A stretch of 58,124 nt of DNA from CAYOHP01 sp964403795 [NCBI: uncultured bacterium]. Lineage in GTDB: Bacteria; Muiribacteriota; UBA6191; CAZXTJ01. Made by a program: the position numbers and the translations under genes. The notes beneath the pieces were generated by a model. That model made no database searches. It was not told the origin of the DNA and saw nothing but the letters and a program-made list of their open reading frames with translations. Below, piece by piece: positions 26,227 to 34,408 of the stretch. Every line of letters begins with the position of its first letter. Position 1 is the stretch's first letter. The stretch spans positions 43,700 to 101,823 of the forward strand of contig CAYOHP010000011.1 in the NCBI GenBank assembly GCA_964403795.1, written 5' to 3'.

Positions 26227-27645
26227 TTGTCCCGCTCGCTCCGGACCCGTCTCGCCCTGGCCCTCTTGGCTCCTGCCGCCTGCGTCATGGCCGATCCCGG
26301 CTGGTTGGGCGGGAACCCCACCGGCACCGAGGTCGCCGGTCCCGGGACCTCCTCGCGCCCGCCCCCCGACCCGGTCGACCACCAGGACCTCTGGCATCTG
26401 GGCTGGGGGCATTCCTGGCAGCGCCCCGATCGCGCCATTCCCGAGTGGCTCACCGGCAAAGGGGACCAGCCGAGGCCGCTGGGCCTGAAGGGCTACCCCG
26501 AGGGCGGCCTCCGGGTCTCGGCCAAGCATCTGCCTCTCCACCAGATCCTGAAGATCGTGGCAACCACGGCACCCGGCGGACCCTACCTGCTCGACCTCCC
26601 CATCGACGTCGGCTCCCGGACCGCGATGCTGCAGGCCGAGGGCCGGCTCGAACTGGTGCTCGAGGCCCTCCAGGCCGCCAGCTCGACCAGCATCTGGCTC
26701 GAGGGCAAGACACTCAGGGTCCGGGACGGCTACCGCACCCCGCCCTGGGTCGCTCCCTCGGTGGCCCGATCCGGCGGAGGGATCGCCAAGGAGATCAAGG
26801 TCGACGCCTCCGGGACCGAGCTCGATGCCCTGCTCCGGATCCTGGCGACCCAGATCGGGAAGATCGCGGTGGTGCCCGCCAAGTTCGCCCGCCTGAAGGG
26901 CTCGGTCTCGGTCGCCGGCGCCACCCTGCCCCAGGCGCTCGAAGCCATCGGTTGCGCCTACGAGGTGGAGTGCTTCGTGGACGGCCCCTACCTCCGGGTC
27001 TCCGACGGTTGGCGGCCCCGGGTCCGACCCCCGGTCGGCACGACCCCGGCCCGGAGCCTCCGGATCAAGACCGGGGAAGGGGAACTCGGCTCGGTGGCGA
27101 CCCTGGTGGCGAAGCTGGCAGGCCTGATCCCCTGCATCTCGGGACGCCTTGCCAAGGCCCGCCTCGGGGCGCTCGACCTGGAGGCCCATCTCCCCGAAGT
27201 CCTCGACACCATGGTCTCCCGCCTGGGTCGGATCGGCAGCGACATCGACGCGTTCGTGGACGGGCCCTACCTGCGGGTCCAGGCGCGCCACGGGAATCCC
27301 GCCCTGAAGCCCCGCGAGCTGGCGGCCCTCGACCTTCCCGAGCGGCTGCTCTATCCCGATCCCGCCAAGCCCCGCGGCCTCTCGGGTCCCGACCTCTTCG
27401 AACTCGAGGTCGACGAGACCGGACTCTGCTTCACCCCCGGCCACCACAACTGTTTCCCGGATCCCTCCGGGGATGTCTTCGACGACGACCTCGGGAGCGA
27501 CCTCGGGTACGAGCCTCCGGCGGGGCCCGGCACGGCTGGAGGCACCGGCACCAGCGCCTACCCCGGGGCCTATCCGGGCGAGTTCCCGGTGGCCGGTCCG
27601 GACACCACGCCCGGCGAGGCGTCCGAGACGGCCCCCGACCGGTAG
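26227..27645 (+). CDS. Exported protein with three tandem STN/secretin-N-like repeats
   Basis: A 472-residue protein starting at TTG 26227 (GGGAGG 5 nt upstream) with a signal peptide (SLRTRLALALLAPAACVMA). The body holds three related 65-residue units (about 105-170, 197-260 and 278-345), each with a beta-alpha-beta pattern ending in YLRVSDGWR-like strands (LRVRDGYR, LRVSDGWR, LRVQARH). This layout resembles STN/secretin-N domains of secretins and TonB receptors, but no secretin barrel follows. The last 120 residues contain a CFTPGHHNCF pair of Cys/His and a Gly/Pro-rich tail. A role as an envelope adaptor or DotD/PilO-type periplasmic ring piece is possible but unproven. Confidence 0.6.
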   Translation: MSRSLRTRLALALLAPAACVMADPGWLGGNPTGTEVAGPGTSSRPPPDPVDHQDLWHLGWGHSWQRPDRAIPEWLTGKGDQPRPLGLKGYPEGGLRVSAKHLPLHQILKIVATTAPGGPYLLDLPIDVGSRTAMLQAEGRLELVLEALQAASSTSIWLEGKTLRVRDGYRTPPWVAPSVARSGGGIAKEIKVDASGTELDALLRILATQIGKIAVVPAKFARLKGSVSVAGATLPQALEAIGCAYEVECFVDGPYLRVSDGWRPRVRPPVGTTPARSLRIKTGEGELGSVATLVAKLAGLIPCISGRLAKARLGALDLEAHLPEVLDTMVSRLGRIGSDIDAFVDGPYLRVQARHGNPALKPRELAALDLPERLLYPDPAKPRGLSGPDLFELEVDETGLCFTPGHHNCFPDPSGDVFDDDLGSDLGYEPPAGPGTAGGTGTSAYPGAYPGEFPVAGPDTTPGEASETAPDR

Positions 27646-27654
27646 CTCGGGCTC

Positions 27655-28971
27655 CTACAGCTTGGCGAGAACCCCCTCGAAGTGGTCGAGGGCGTAGTCG
27701 ACCTGCTCCGAGGTGATCACCAAGGGCGGCGAGAAGCGGACCGCGCTCTTGCCGCAGCCCAGGACCAGCATCCCGGCCGCGTAGGCGTCGTCGACGATCC
27801 GGTCCCGGAGCTTGGGGTCGTAGTCCTTGGTGCCCGGCACCACGATGTCGAGGGCCAGCATGAGCCCGATGCCGCGGACGTCCCCGATGAAGGGGAAGCG
27901 CTTCTTCCAGGCGATCATCCGGTCCTTCATCTTCTTGCCCTGGGTCTTCACATTGCCGAGGTACTGGTTCGTCACCAGGTCCAGGGTCTTCACGGCCGCG
28001 GCGCAGGAGACGGGGTTGCCGCCGAAGGTCGACGCATGGGTCCCGGGCGGCCACTCCATGACGGAACTCCTGGCCATGCACACCCCCAGCGGGAAGCCCG
28101 AGGCGATGCCCTTGGCCATGGCCACGATGTCGGGGACCACACCTGTCTGCTCGAAAGCGAACAGCGTGCCGGTACGTCCCACTCCGCACTGCACCTCGTC
28201 GAAGACCAGCAGGATCCCGTGCTTGTCGCAGAGCGCCCGCAGGTTGGCGAGGAAGCCCGGGGGCGGGACGATGTAACCGCCCTCGCCCTGCACCGGCTCG
28301 ACCACGATGGCGGCCACCGAGCTCGCCTCGATGTTCTGCGCGAACAGGTGCTTCTCGAACCAGTCCTTGCCGCAGTAGGAGGCCTGGCGAGACGGGTCCT
28401 CGGCGAAGGGTCCGCGGAAGGTGTCCGGGTACGGCGCGTGGTAGACGCCCGGCATCAGGGGATGGAACCGCTGCTTCTGCCCCGCCTTGGAACAGGTCAG
28501 CGCCAGGGCGCCCAGGGTCCGGCCGTGGAAGGCCCCCGAGAACGCCACCAGGTTCGGCCGTCCCGTCTTCCAGCGGGCCAGCTTGATGCAGCACTCGATG
28601 GCTTCGGCCCCCGAGTTGGCGAAGAAGGTCTTCCAGTCGCCCTCGGCCGGGATCAGGTCGGCGAGCCGCTCGGCGAGCTCGATCTGGGAGGGGTAGTAGA
28701 AGTCGGTCCCGGACATGTGGATCAGGTTCCGGGTCTGGTGCACCGCGGCCTCCACCACCTCCGGATGGCAGTGGCCGGTCGAGCAGACCGCGATCCCGGC
28801 GTTCAGATCCATGAAGCGGTTCCCGTCCACGTCCTCGACGATGCAGGCTTCGCCCCGGGCCACCACCAAGGGGTAGCTTCTGGTGTAGGAGGGCGAGATG
28901 AACTTCTCGTCCTTCTGGAGGAGCTTCTTGGCCTTGGGCCCGGGGAGCTTGGTCTTCACGGCGGGGAACAT
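27655..28971 (-). CDS. Class III aminotransferase (4-aminobutyrate aminotransferase-like)
   Basis: A 438-residue PLP enzyme of the GabT/acetylornithine aminotransferase family. Motifs: NSGAEAIECCIKLAR (phosphate contact), GAFHGRTLGAL, VVEPVQGEGG, FDEVQCGVGRTG (Asp for the pyridine nitrogen) and AKGI with the Schiff-base lysine, then THASTFGGNPVSCAA. It transfers an omega-amino group to 2-oxoglutarate. The gene is 31 nt behind an aldehyde dehydrogenase gene, the usual GABA-shunt or omega-amino-acid pairing, so 4-aminobutyrate or a similar omega-amine is the likely substrate. A GAGAGG ribosome site precedes the ATG. Confidence 0.88.
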   Translation of the reverse strand: MFPAVKTKLPGPKAKKLLQKDEKFISPSYTRSYPLVVARGEACIVEDVDGNRFMDLNAGIAVCSTGHCHPEVVEAAVHQTRNLIHMSGTDFYYPSQIELAERLADLIPAEGDWKTFFANSGAEAIECCIKLARWKTGRPNLVAFSGAFHGRTLGALALTCSKAGQKQRFHPLMPGVYHAPYPDTFRGPFAEDPSRQASYCGKDWFEKHLFAQNIEASSVAAIVVEPVQGEGGYIVPPPGFLANLRALCDKHGILLVFDEVQCGVGRTGTLFAFEQTGVVPDIVAMAKGIASGFPLGVCMARSSVMEWPPGTHASTFGGNPVSCAAAVKTLDLVTNQYLGNVKTQGKKMKDRMIAWKKRFPFIGDVRGIGLMLALDIVVPGTKDYDPKLRDRIVDDAYAAGMLVLGCGKSAVRFSPPLVITSEQVDYALDHFEGVLAKL

Positions 28972-29002
28972 GCGGGGTCCTCTCGCGGCGCCGGTGAGGG
29001 CG

Positions 29003-30505
29003 CTATCGGTGTCCGAGCGGCAGGTCGGACCCGGGACGGGGGAGCCCGCCCGGGACCTCGACGAAGACGCTCTTCCATTCGGTGTAGAAGTCGAGCAGGG
29101 CGTCGCCCGCGCTGCGCCGCCCGTTGCCGGAATCCTTGACGCCCCCGAAGGGCAGGTGGAGTTCGGAGCCGGTCGTGGGCGCGTTCACGCACACCACTCC
29201 GCACTCGAGTTCCCGGGCCGCCGCCATGCAGGTCCCCAGGTCCCGCGACCAGACCGAGGCGGCCAGCCCCAGCGGCACGTCGTTGGCGACCCGGATCGCC
29301 TCCTCGAGCGAGCCCACCGGCAAGATCGCCACCACCGGTCCGAAGATCTCCTCCTGGGCGATCCGCATGGCCGGGGTCACGCCCGCGAACACGGTGGGTC
29401 CCATGAACCAGCCCGTTTCAGAGCCCCCGGGCCGCACCCGCTCCCCGCCCGCCACCAGTTCGGCGTGATCCTCCTCGAGCCCGGAGCGCACGAACCCGAG
29501 CACGCGCTCGAGGGCCGCCTCCGAGACCAGCGGCCCGAGGTCGACCCCGGCGGTGCGTCCGTCGCCCACCACCAGGTCGCGGCTCCGCTGCACCAGGCGC
29601 CGGGTGAAGGCCTCGGCCAGCCGCTCGTGCACGATCACCCGGCTGGTGGCGTCGCAGCGCTGGCCGCTCCCGGCGAAGGCGGCTTCCACCGCACCCTCCA
29701 CCGCGGCCTCCAGATCGGCGTCCTCGAGCACCAGCTGGGCGTTCTTGCCGCCGAGCTCGAGGCAGCACTTCACCAGGTTGCGGGCGGCGGCCATCCCGAC
29801 CTCGCGCCCCACCTCGACGGACCCCGTGAACGACAGGGCGTCGATCCCCGGATCCGCGGCCAGGGCCCGGCCGGCCTCCGGTCCGTCGCCGTGCACCAGG
29901 TTCACGACCCCGGGAGGCACCCCGGCGGCGACCAGCACCTCGACCAGTCCTGCGGCCGCGCCCGGGGTAGCCTCGTCGGGCTTCCAGACCGCGGTGTTGC
30001 CGGTGACCAGCGCCGGGAACAGGTTCCAGGCGGCGAGCGAGAGCGGGAAGTTCCAGGGGGTGACGATCCCGGCCACTCCCACGGGCTCCCGCAGCGCCAT
30101 CGCCAGGCGTCCCTCCACCCCCGAAGCAGCCGTGAACCCATGGGGCTGGCGGACCGCGGCGGCCGCGGCCTCGGCCCGCTCCACGGCCTCGTCGATCTCG
30201 GCCTCGGCCTCGGAGAGCGGCTTGCCCATCTCCAGCGTGATCGAGAGCGCCAGCTCGGCCCGACGTTCCGCCAGCAGCCGAGCAGCCCGGGCAACCACGG
30301 CGGCCCGCTCGAACGCCGACCGCCGCGCCCACCCGAGGCACGCCCCCCGGGCCGCGGCGATCGCCGCCGCCACGTCCTCGGCCCCGGAGCGGGGCGCCGA
30401 AGCCACGACCTCGTCGGGTCTCGCAGGGTTCCGGACCGACCGGGTGGCACCGGACAGGGCGGGCCGGGCCTCGCCGCCGATCCAGTTCGTGAAGGTCCCG
30501 GCCAC
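29003..30505 (-). CDS. NAD(P)-dependent aldehyde dehydrogenase (succinate-semialdehyde or alpha-ketoglutarate-semialdehyde type)
   Basis: A 500-residue aldehyde dehydrogenase. Visible: VTPWNFPLSL (about 143-152), KPDEATPG, FTGSVEVG, LELGGKNAQ with catalytic Glu, GQRCDATSR with the nucleophilic Cys, and EEIFGPV. The sequence around GQRC-ATSR resembles ketoglutarate-semialdehyde dehydrogenases, but the neighbour aminotransferase favours succinate semialdehyde. Start GTG 30505 is chosen for AGGGAGA 4 nt upstream and because residues before it are not conserved. A TACGAT box is 50 nt farther out. The gene is divergent from hypF with overlapping promoter regions. Confidence 0.88.
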   Translation of the reverse strand: MAGTFTNWIGGEARPALSGATRSVRNPARPDEVVASAPRSGAEDVAAAIAAARGACLGWARRSAFERAAVVARAARLLAERRAELALSITLEMGKPLSEAEAEIDEAVERAEAAAAAVRQPHGFTAASGVEGRLAMALREPVGVAGIVTPWNFPLSLAAWNLFPALVTGNTAVWKPDEATPGAAAGLVEVLVAAGVPPGVVNLVHGDGPEAGRALAADPGIDALSFTGSVEVGREVGMAAARNLVKCCLELGGKNAQLVLEDADLEAAVEGAVEAAFAGSGQRCDATSRVIVHERLAEAFTRRLVQRSRDLVVGDGRTAGVDLGPLVSEAALERVLGFVRSGLEEDHAELVAGGERVRPGGSETGWFMGPTVFAGVTPAMRIAQEEIFGPVVAILPVGSLEEAIRVANDVPLGLAASVWSRDLGTCMAAARELECGVVCVNAPTTGSELHLPFGGVKDSGNGRRSAGDALLDFYTEWKSVFVEVPGGLPRPGSDLPLGHR

Positions 30506-30608
30506 GCTGTCTCCCTGAGGCTGCCAAGCGGCCCGGGATGCCCCGGCGCTGCCCTCGGCCATCGTAGTGAGGTCAGCCCATGGGGGTCAAACCGGATGCC
30601 TCGCCGAC

Positions 30609-30614
30609 TACGCT
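30609..30614 (+). promoter_or_regulatory. -10 box TACGCT of hypF
   Basis: TACGCT ends 9 nt before the hypF ATG at 30624, with no ribosome site between. The divergent aldehyde dehydrogenase has a TACGAT box on the other strand about 45 nt away, so the two promoters share their upstream DNA. Confidence 0.5.
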
Positions 30615-30623
30615 CCCGCCGGG

Positions 30624-33023
30624 ATGAGCGAGACGATGTCCACACCGGGGACCCTGGCGGCCCGCCGCGTCACCCTGACCGGGAGGGTCCAGGGGGTGGG
30701 CTTCCGTCCCTGGGTGGTGCGGCTGGCCACCCGCCTGGGGATCGCGGGCGAGGTCCAGAACACCTCCGAAGGCGTCGCCATCGTGGGGGAAGGCCGGGAG
30801 CCCGCGCTGGCGCTCTTCCTCGAGAGCCTGGCCCGACCCGAGCCCCCGGGGGCCAGGGTGGACCGCCTCGAGAGCGAGCCGATCGCCCCTGTGGCTCGCG
30901 CCGGCTTCGCGATCGTCGCCAGCGAGCGGCTCGCCTCCCGGCCGGCCCTCCCGCCTCCCGACCTCGGTCCCTGCGAGCGCTGCCTGGCCGAACTCGCCGA
31001 CCCTTCCGATCGTCGCCACGGCTACGCCTTCGTCGCCTGCGTCGACTGCGGGCCCCGGGTGACCGCCGCCCGGGACCTTCCCTTCGACCGGGAACGCACC
31101 ACCATGGCCGGCTTCCCGCTCTGCCCGCGCTGCGCGGCCGAGTACCGCGATCCCGGCGACCGCCGCTGCCACGCCCAGATGACCGGCTGCCCGGAGTGCG
31201 GGCCGCGGCTCGCCTACGAGCCGGCGACCGTCGCCACCGGCCGGATCTCCCCTGGCCGGCACCTTGGTGGCAAGGGAGAACCCCCAGGCCTTGGGCTCGC
31301 CCCCCGCGGCTCCGGGTCGGCGCCGCCGGCCTGCGCCGGCGACCCGGCGCTCGCCGCCGCGGTGTCGGCCCTCGAACGCGGCGAGGTGCTGGCGGTCAAG
31401 GGCGTGGGCGGCTACCACCTCGTGGGCGACGCCACCCGACCCGAGACCGTGGCCCGGATCCGCACGGCCAAGGACCGCGACGCCCGTCCGCTCGGTCTGC
31501 TGGTCGCCGACCTCGCCGCCGCCGCTCGCCTGGTCCTGCTCTCTCCGGCCGACGCCGACCGGCTCTCGGCCCCCGACTGCCCCCTCCTGCTCCTGCCGAA
31601 GCGGGCGGACGTGCCCTCCGGCGGGCCGCCGCTCGCCCCCGGGATCGCCCCCGGCCTCGCCGAGCTGGCGGTGATGCTCCCGCCCTCGCCGCTCCACTTC
31701 CAGCTCGCGGCCGCCCTGGCCCGCCCGCTGGTGCTGACCAGCGGCAACCCTTCCGGGGAACCGTTGGCGACCACCGCCGAGGAGGCCAGAGCCGCCCTCG
31801 CCACCCGCGTCGACGGCTTCCTCCACCACGACCGGGAGATCGCGCTCCGGCTCGACGACTCGGTGCTCCGCCCGATCGCGGGGCGCTACCGGCCGCTGCG
31901 CCGGGCCCGCGGCCTGTTCCCCGATTCGATCCCGCTCGCCAGCCCCGGCACCCTGCTGGCCGCCGGCGCCGACCTGAAATCGACCTGGTGCCTGGTGGAC
32001 CGGGGCCGGGCCGTGGTGGGTGGCCACGTCGGCGACCTCGGCTCGCTCCCGACCCGTGATGCATGGAGTGCTTCGCTGCGCCGCTGGCTCGACCTCTCGG
32101 GTGCCCGCATCGAAAGGGTGGTGGTCGATCTCCATCCCGACGCCGGCTCCACCCGGCTCGGCGAAGAGCTGGCCTCCGATCTCTCCGTCCCGATCGTCCG
32201 GGTCCAGCACCACCACGCCCACCTGGCGGCGGTCATGGCCGAGCACCGGGAGCCCGGCCCGGTCCTGGGGATCGCCCTCGACGGCTTCGGTTACGGGGCC
32301 GACGGCACCGCCTGGGGCGGCGAGCTCATGGTGGTCGACGAGGCCGGGGCCGAGCGGGTCGGGCACTTCCGTCCGGTGACCCTGCCCGGCGGCGACCGGG
32401 CGGCCCGCGAGCCCTGGCGCATGGCGGTGTCCTGGCTGCTCTGGGCCGGCCTCGACCCGGCCCGGGGCGCGCCTCCCGGCCTTCCCCCCGAAACCCTCGC
32501 GCTCCTGGTGAGGGCGATCGGGACCGGGACCGCGGGTCCGCCGACCACCAGTTGCGGCCGGCTCTTCGACGCGGTGGCGGCGCTCACCGGGGTGCGCCAC
32601 ACCGCCAGCTACGAGGGCCAGGCGGCCATGGAACTCGAGGCCCTGGCAGCTCCCGGGGCCGAGCCCTATCCCTTCCGCCTTCCGGAGGGACCGCCCTGGG
32701 TCCTCGACTTCCGGCCGATGATCGAGGCCCTGGTCGCACCGGGGGAAGGCGGGCACCCCGGCCCCCGCGCTTCCCGCTTCCACGCCACCCTGGTGGCCGC
32801 GCTCACGCGGGCGGCGATCACGATCTGCGAGGCCCGCGCCCTCACGGCCGTCGCCCTCGCCGGGGGCTGCTTCCAGAATCGCCTGCTCTCCGAGGGGCTG
32901 GCCGAGGCCCTGGGCGCGGCCGGGCTGCGGGTGCTCCTGCCCGAGGCCTTCCCCTGCAACGACGGGGGCGTCTCGCTCGGCCAGGCGGCGGTGGCCGCGG
33001 CGGCCTGGCGGCGGGAGGGGTAG
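30624..33023 (+). CDS. hypF: Carbamoyltransferase HypF ([NiFe]-hydrogenase cyanide-ligand maturation)
   Basis: A 799-residue HypF. Domains in order: acylphosphatase (GRVQGVGFRPWV, about 20-100), two zinc fingers (CERCLAELADPSDRRHG...CVDCG and CPRCAAEY...CPECG), YrdC-like (about 245-400, KGVGGYHLVGDAT) and the Kae1-like carbamoyltransferase domain (VQHHHAHLAAVMAEH, GIALDGFGYGADGTAWGGE). It makes the thiocarbamoyl donor for the CN ligand of hydrogenase. An insert of about 35 Gly/Pro-rich residues sits between the second zinc finger and YrdC. No other hyp or hydrogenase gene is in the window, so this is a solitary copy here. Confidence 0.95.
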   Translation: MSETMSTPGTLAARRVTLTGRVQGVGFRPWVVRLATRLGIAGEVQNTSEGVAIVGEGREPALALFLESLARPEPPGARVDRLESEPIAPVARAGFAIVASERLASRPALPPPDLGPCERCLAELADPSDRRHGYAFVACVDCGPRVTAARDLPFDRERTTMAGFPLCPRCAAEYRDPGDRRCHAQMTGCPECGPRLAYEPATVATGRISPGRHLGGKGEPPGLGLAPRGSGSAPPACAGDPALAAAVSALERGEVLAVKGVGGYHLVGDATRPETVARIRTAKDRDARPLGLLVADLAAAARLVLLSPADADRLSAPDCPLLLLPKRADVPSGGPPLAPGIAPGLAELAVMLPPSPLHFQLAAALARPLVLTSGNPSGEPLATTAEEARAALATRVDGFLHHDREIALRLDDSVLRPIAGRYRPLRRARGLFPDSIPLASPGTLLAAGADLKSTWCLVDRGRAVVGGHVGDLGSLPTRDAWSASLRRWLDLSGARIERVVVDLHPDAGSTRLGEELASDLSVPIVRVQHHHAHLAAVMAEHREPGPVLGIALDGFGYGADGTAWGGELMVVDEAGAERVGHFRPVTLPGGDRAAREPWRMAVSWLLWAGLDPARGAPPGLPPETLALLVRAIGTGTAGPPTTSCGRLFDAVAALTGVRHTASYEGQAAMELEALAAPGAEPYPFRLPEGPPWVLDFRPMIEALVAPGEGGHPGPRASRFHATLVAALTRAAITICEARALTAVALAGGCFQNRLLSEGLAEALGAAGLRVLLPEAFPCNDGGVSLGQAAVAAAAWRREG

Positions 33024-33133
33024 GAGTCGGCCCGGCCCACGGCGAGCCGGTGGTGCGGGTCATGGTGGGCCGGTGAGCCGGACCCGAGGCCGGGGTCGCG
33101 TCGGAAACCCGCACCCATGGCGGCCCGTGGCCG

Positions 33134-33149
33134 TGGCACCGGATGTGCG
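33134..33149 (+). promoter_or_regulatory. Sigma-54-type -24/-12 promoter element
   Basis: TGGCACCGGATGTGCG: TGGCAC, then TGC with the -24 GG and -12 GC exactly 12 nt apart, matching the RpoN consensus TGGCACG-N4-TTGC. The predicted start (about 33160) lies 35 nt before the 33196 ATG, leaving room for the AAGGAGAT ribosome site. Confidence 0.6.
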
Positions 33150-33195
33150 TAGGGGGCTCGCAGCCCGCATCGAGGCGGGCGGCGAAGGAGATCCG

Positions 33196-33447
33196 ATGCG
33201 GAATCACCTGGTCAGTGTGAGCCGGGCGGCTCTGGTCCTCATGGTGACCCTGCTGGGGTCGACGAGCGGGATGGCCCAGGAGGAGCCCGGTGGGCTTCGC
33301 CGGCCCCGGCCTGCCGCACCTGGACGGCGACCTGCACCGGAGGCGGAGGACCCTGGTGCTCGAAGGGTTCCTCCCCGAGGCGCTGGCGAGCTACCTGCCC
33401 GAGCTCGAGCCGACCCGCGTCTCGCTCTTCACCTTCCAGGGGGAGAC
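33196..33447 (+). pseudogene. Exported-protein gene broken by a frameshift and truncated
   Basis: Starts at ATG 33196 with a strong ribosome site (AAGGAGAT) and a signal peptide (VSRAALVLMVTLLGSTSGMA). Third-position G/C is high in this frame to about 33285, then collapses, while the frame one base on (from GTG 33290, reading GLPHLDGDLHRRRRTLVLEG and on) is nearly 100 % G/C at third positions to about 33445. So one extra base has shifted the frame, and the coding signal ends without a stop at 33445-33460, where it runs tail-to-tail into the end of the minus-strand gene. The product's family is unknown. A sigma-54-type element precedes the gene. Confidence 0.5.
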
Positions 33448-33740
33448 GGGGAATGGAGGGCGCGGAAGCGGATCGCCCGCTCGGCTGCCCGGTCGGGGTC
33501 GAGGAGCTCCGAGGCGCGGTCGCAGTAGAGGAGCCGGCCCCCGGTATCGACCGCCACGAACCCGGAGATGTAGGTGTCGCAGAGGGCCACCGCGGACTCC
33601 AGCGCGGGGAGGGGCTGCCGGGGCCATTCGTCGGGGACGCCTTCCTGTCTCCGCTCGGCGATCTTCCACGAGAGGGTCTCGTCGTCCTCGAGGATGTGGA
33701 ATCGCAGGCCGTCGCGATGGCCATCGAGGATGTCGATCAC
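33429..33740 (-). CDS. Small protein coupled to the 33737 gene (probable C-terminal part of a split gene)
   Basis: A 103-residue frame starting at GTG 33740, which overlaps the stop of the upstream gene as GTGA. The sequence (DILDGHRDGLRFHILEDDET and on) has Trp/Asp/Gly beta-repeat character similar to that of the upstream protein, so the two may be one gene split by a frameshift. The C-terminal residues read SPSPPGR, where codon quality also drops (about 33460), so the natural end may be lost. No family is recognised. Confidence 0.45.
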   Translation of the reverse strand: MIDILDGHRDGLRFHILEDDETLSWKIAERRQEGVPDEWPRQPLPALESAVALCDTYISGFVAVDTGGRLLYCDRASELLDPDRAAERAIRFRALHSPSPPGR

Positions 33741-34213
33741 GCGTCCCCGGGTGTCGGACGGAAGAGCGTCGTCTGCCCCTTGTGGCGCCGGACCCTGGCG
33801 ACCTCAGGCCCGCCAGGACCGAGCCTTACTGGGTGCCAGCCTCCCGGGTGCTCCAGCTTCTCGATGCGGGAGGCTCGGAGCCGGTATAGATCGTCGCCCG
33901 CGGCCGCGATCGCCCGGCATGGCTTGCCATCGTCCAGCCGGATCACGCTCGTAGCGCCCTCGCCGGGGACCGCGGAGTACACCGCCCCGGTCCCCTCCCG
34001 CCAGAAGATCCGGTCGTCCATCGAGTCCCGGACGGCCTTGTTCCATGTGCTCCGGCCGACCAGGAGCTGGACGGGCGAGCCGCCTTCGTACAACACCCGA
34101 AACGACATGTCCCAGGATCGATCCCGGTCGCTTCGGTGGTCGTGCGGAAGCCCGGCAGCGGCTCCGCTGGCAGCCAGGCAGACCGCGAGAGCGGCCCGGG
34201 TCGTTGCAGCCAT
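33737..34213 (-). CDS. Exported beta-repeat protein of unknown function
   Basis: A 158-residue protein with a signal peptide (MAATTRAALAVCLAASGAAAG) and a beta-rich body with Trp-, Arg- and Gly-containing strands. GAGGAGGAG 6 nt upstream of the ATG is a strong ribosome site. The end (TPGDA) overlaps the start of the next frame by 4 nt, so it is either the first of two coupled genes or the N-terminal part of one frameshifted gene of about 260 residues. No family is recognised. Confidence 0.55.
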   Translation of the reverse strand: MAATTRAALAVCLAASGAAAGLPHDHRSDRDRSWDMSFRVLYEGGSPVQLLVGRSTWNKAVRDSMDDRIFWREGTGAVYSAVPGEGATSVIRLDDGKPCRAIAAAGDDLYRLRASRIEKLEHPGGWHPVRLGPGGPEVARVRRHKGQTTLFRPTPGDA

Positions 34214-34408
34214 GAGAACTCCTCCTCCTCGTCACGGGTATCGGATCGGGTCCCGAGGAGGCGGGACGGTAGGCGCCGAGGACCCTGCGAGTCACCCTTC
34301 TGCTGCTTGCGGCTGCTGTCACCGGAGGTCAGGCCCCGTGGCAAGGCCGGCCGAAGCCGCGGTCCGGTCGATGAGGCTTGTCTCGGCCGGTGGCCTCCGG
34401 TGGCGGGG

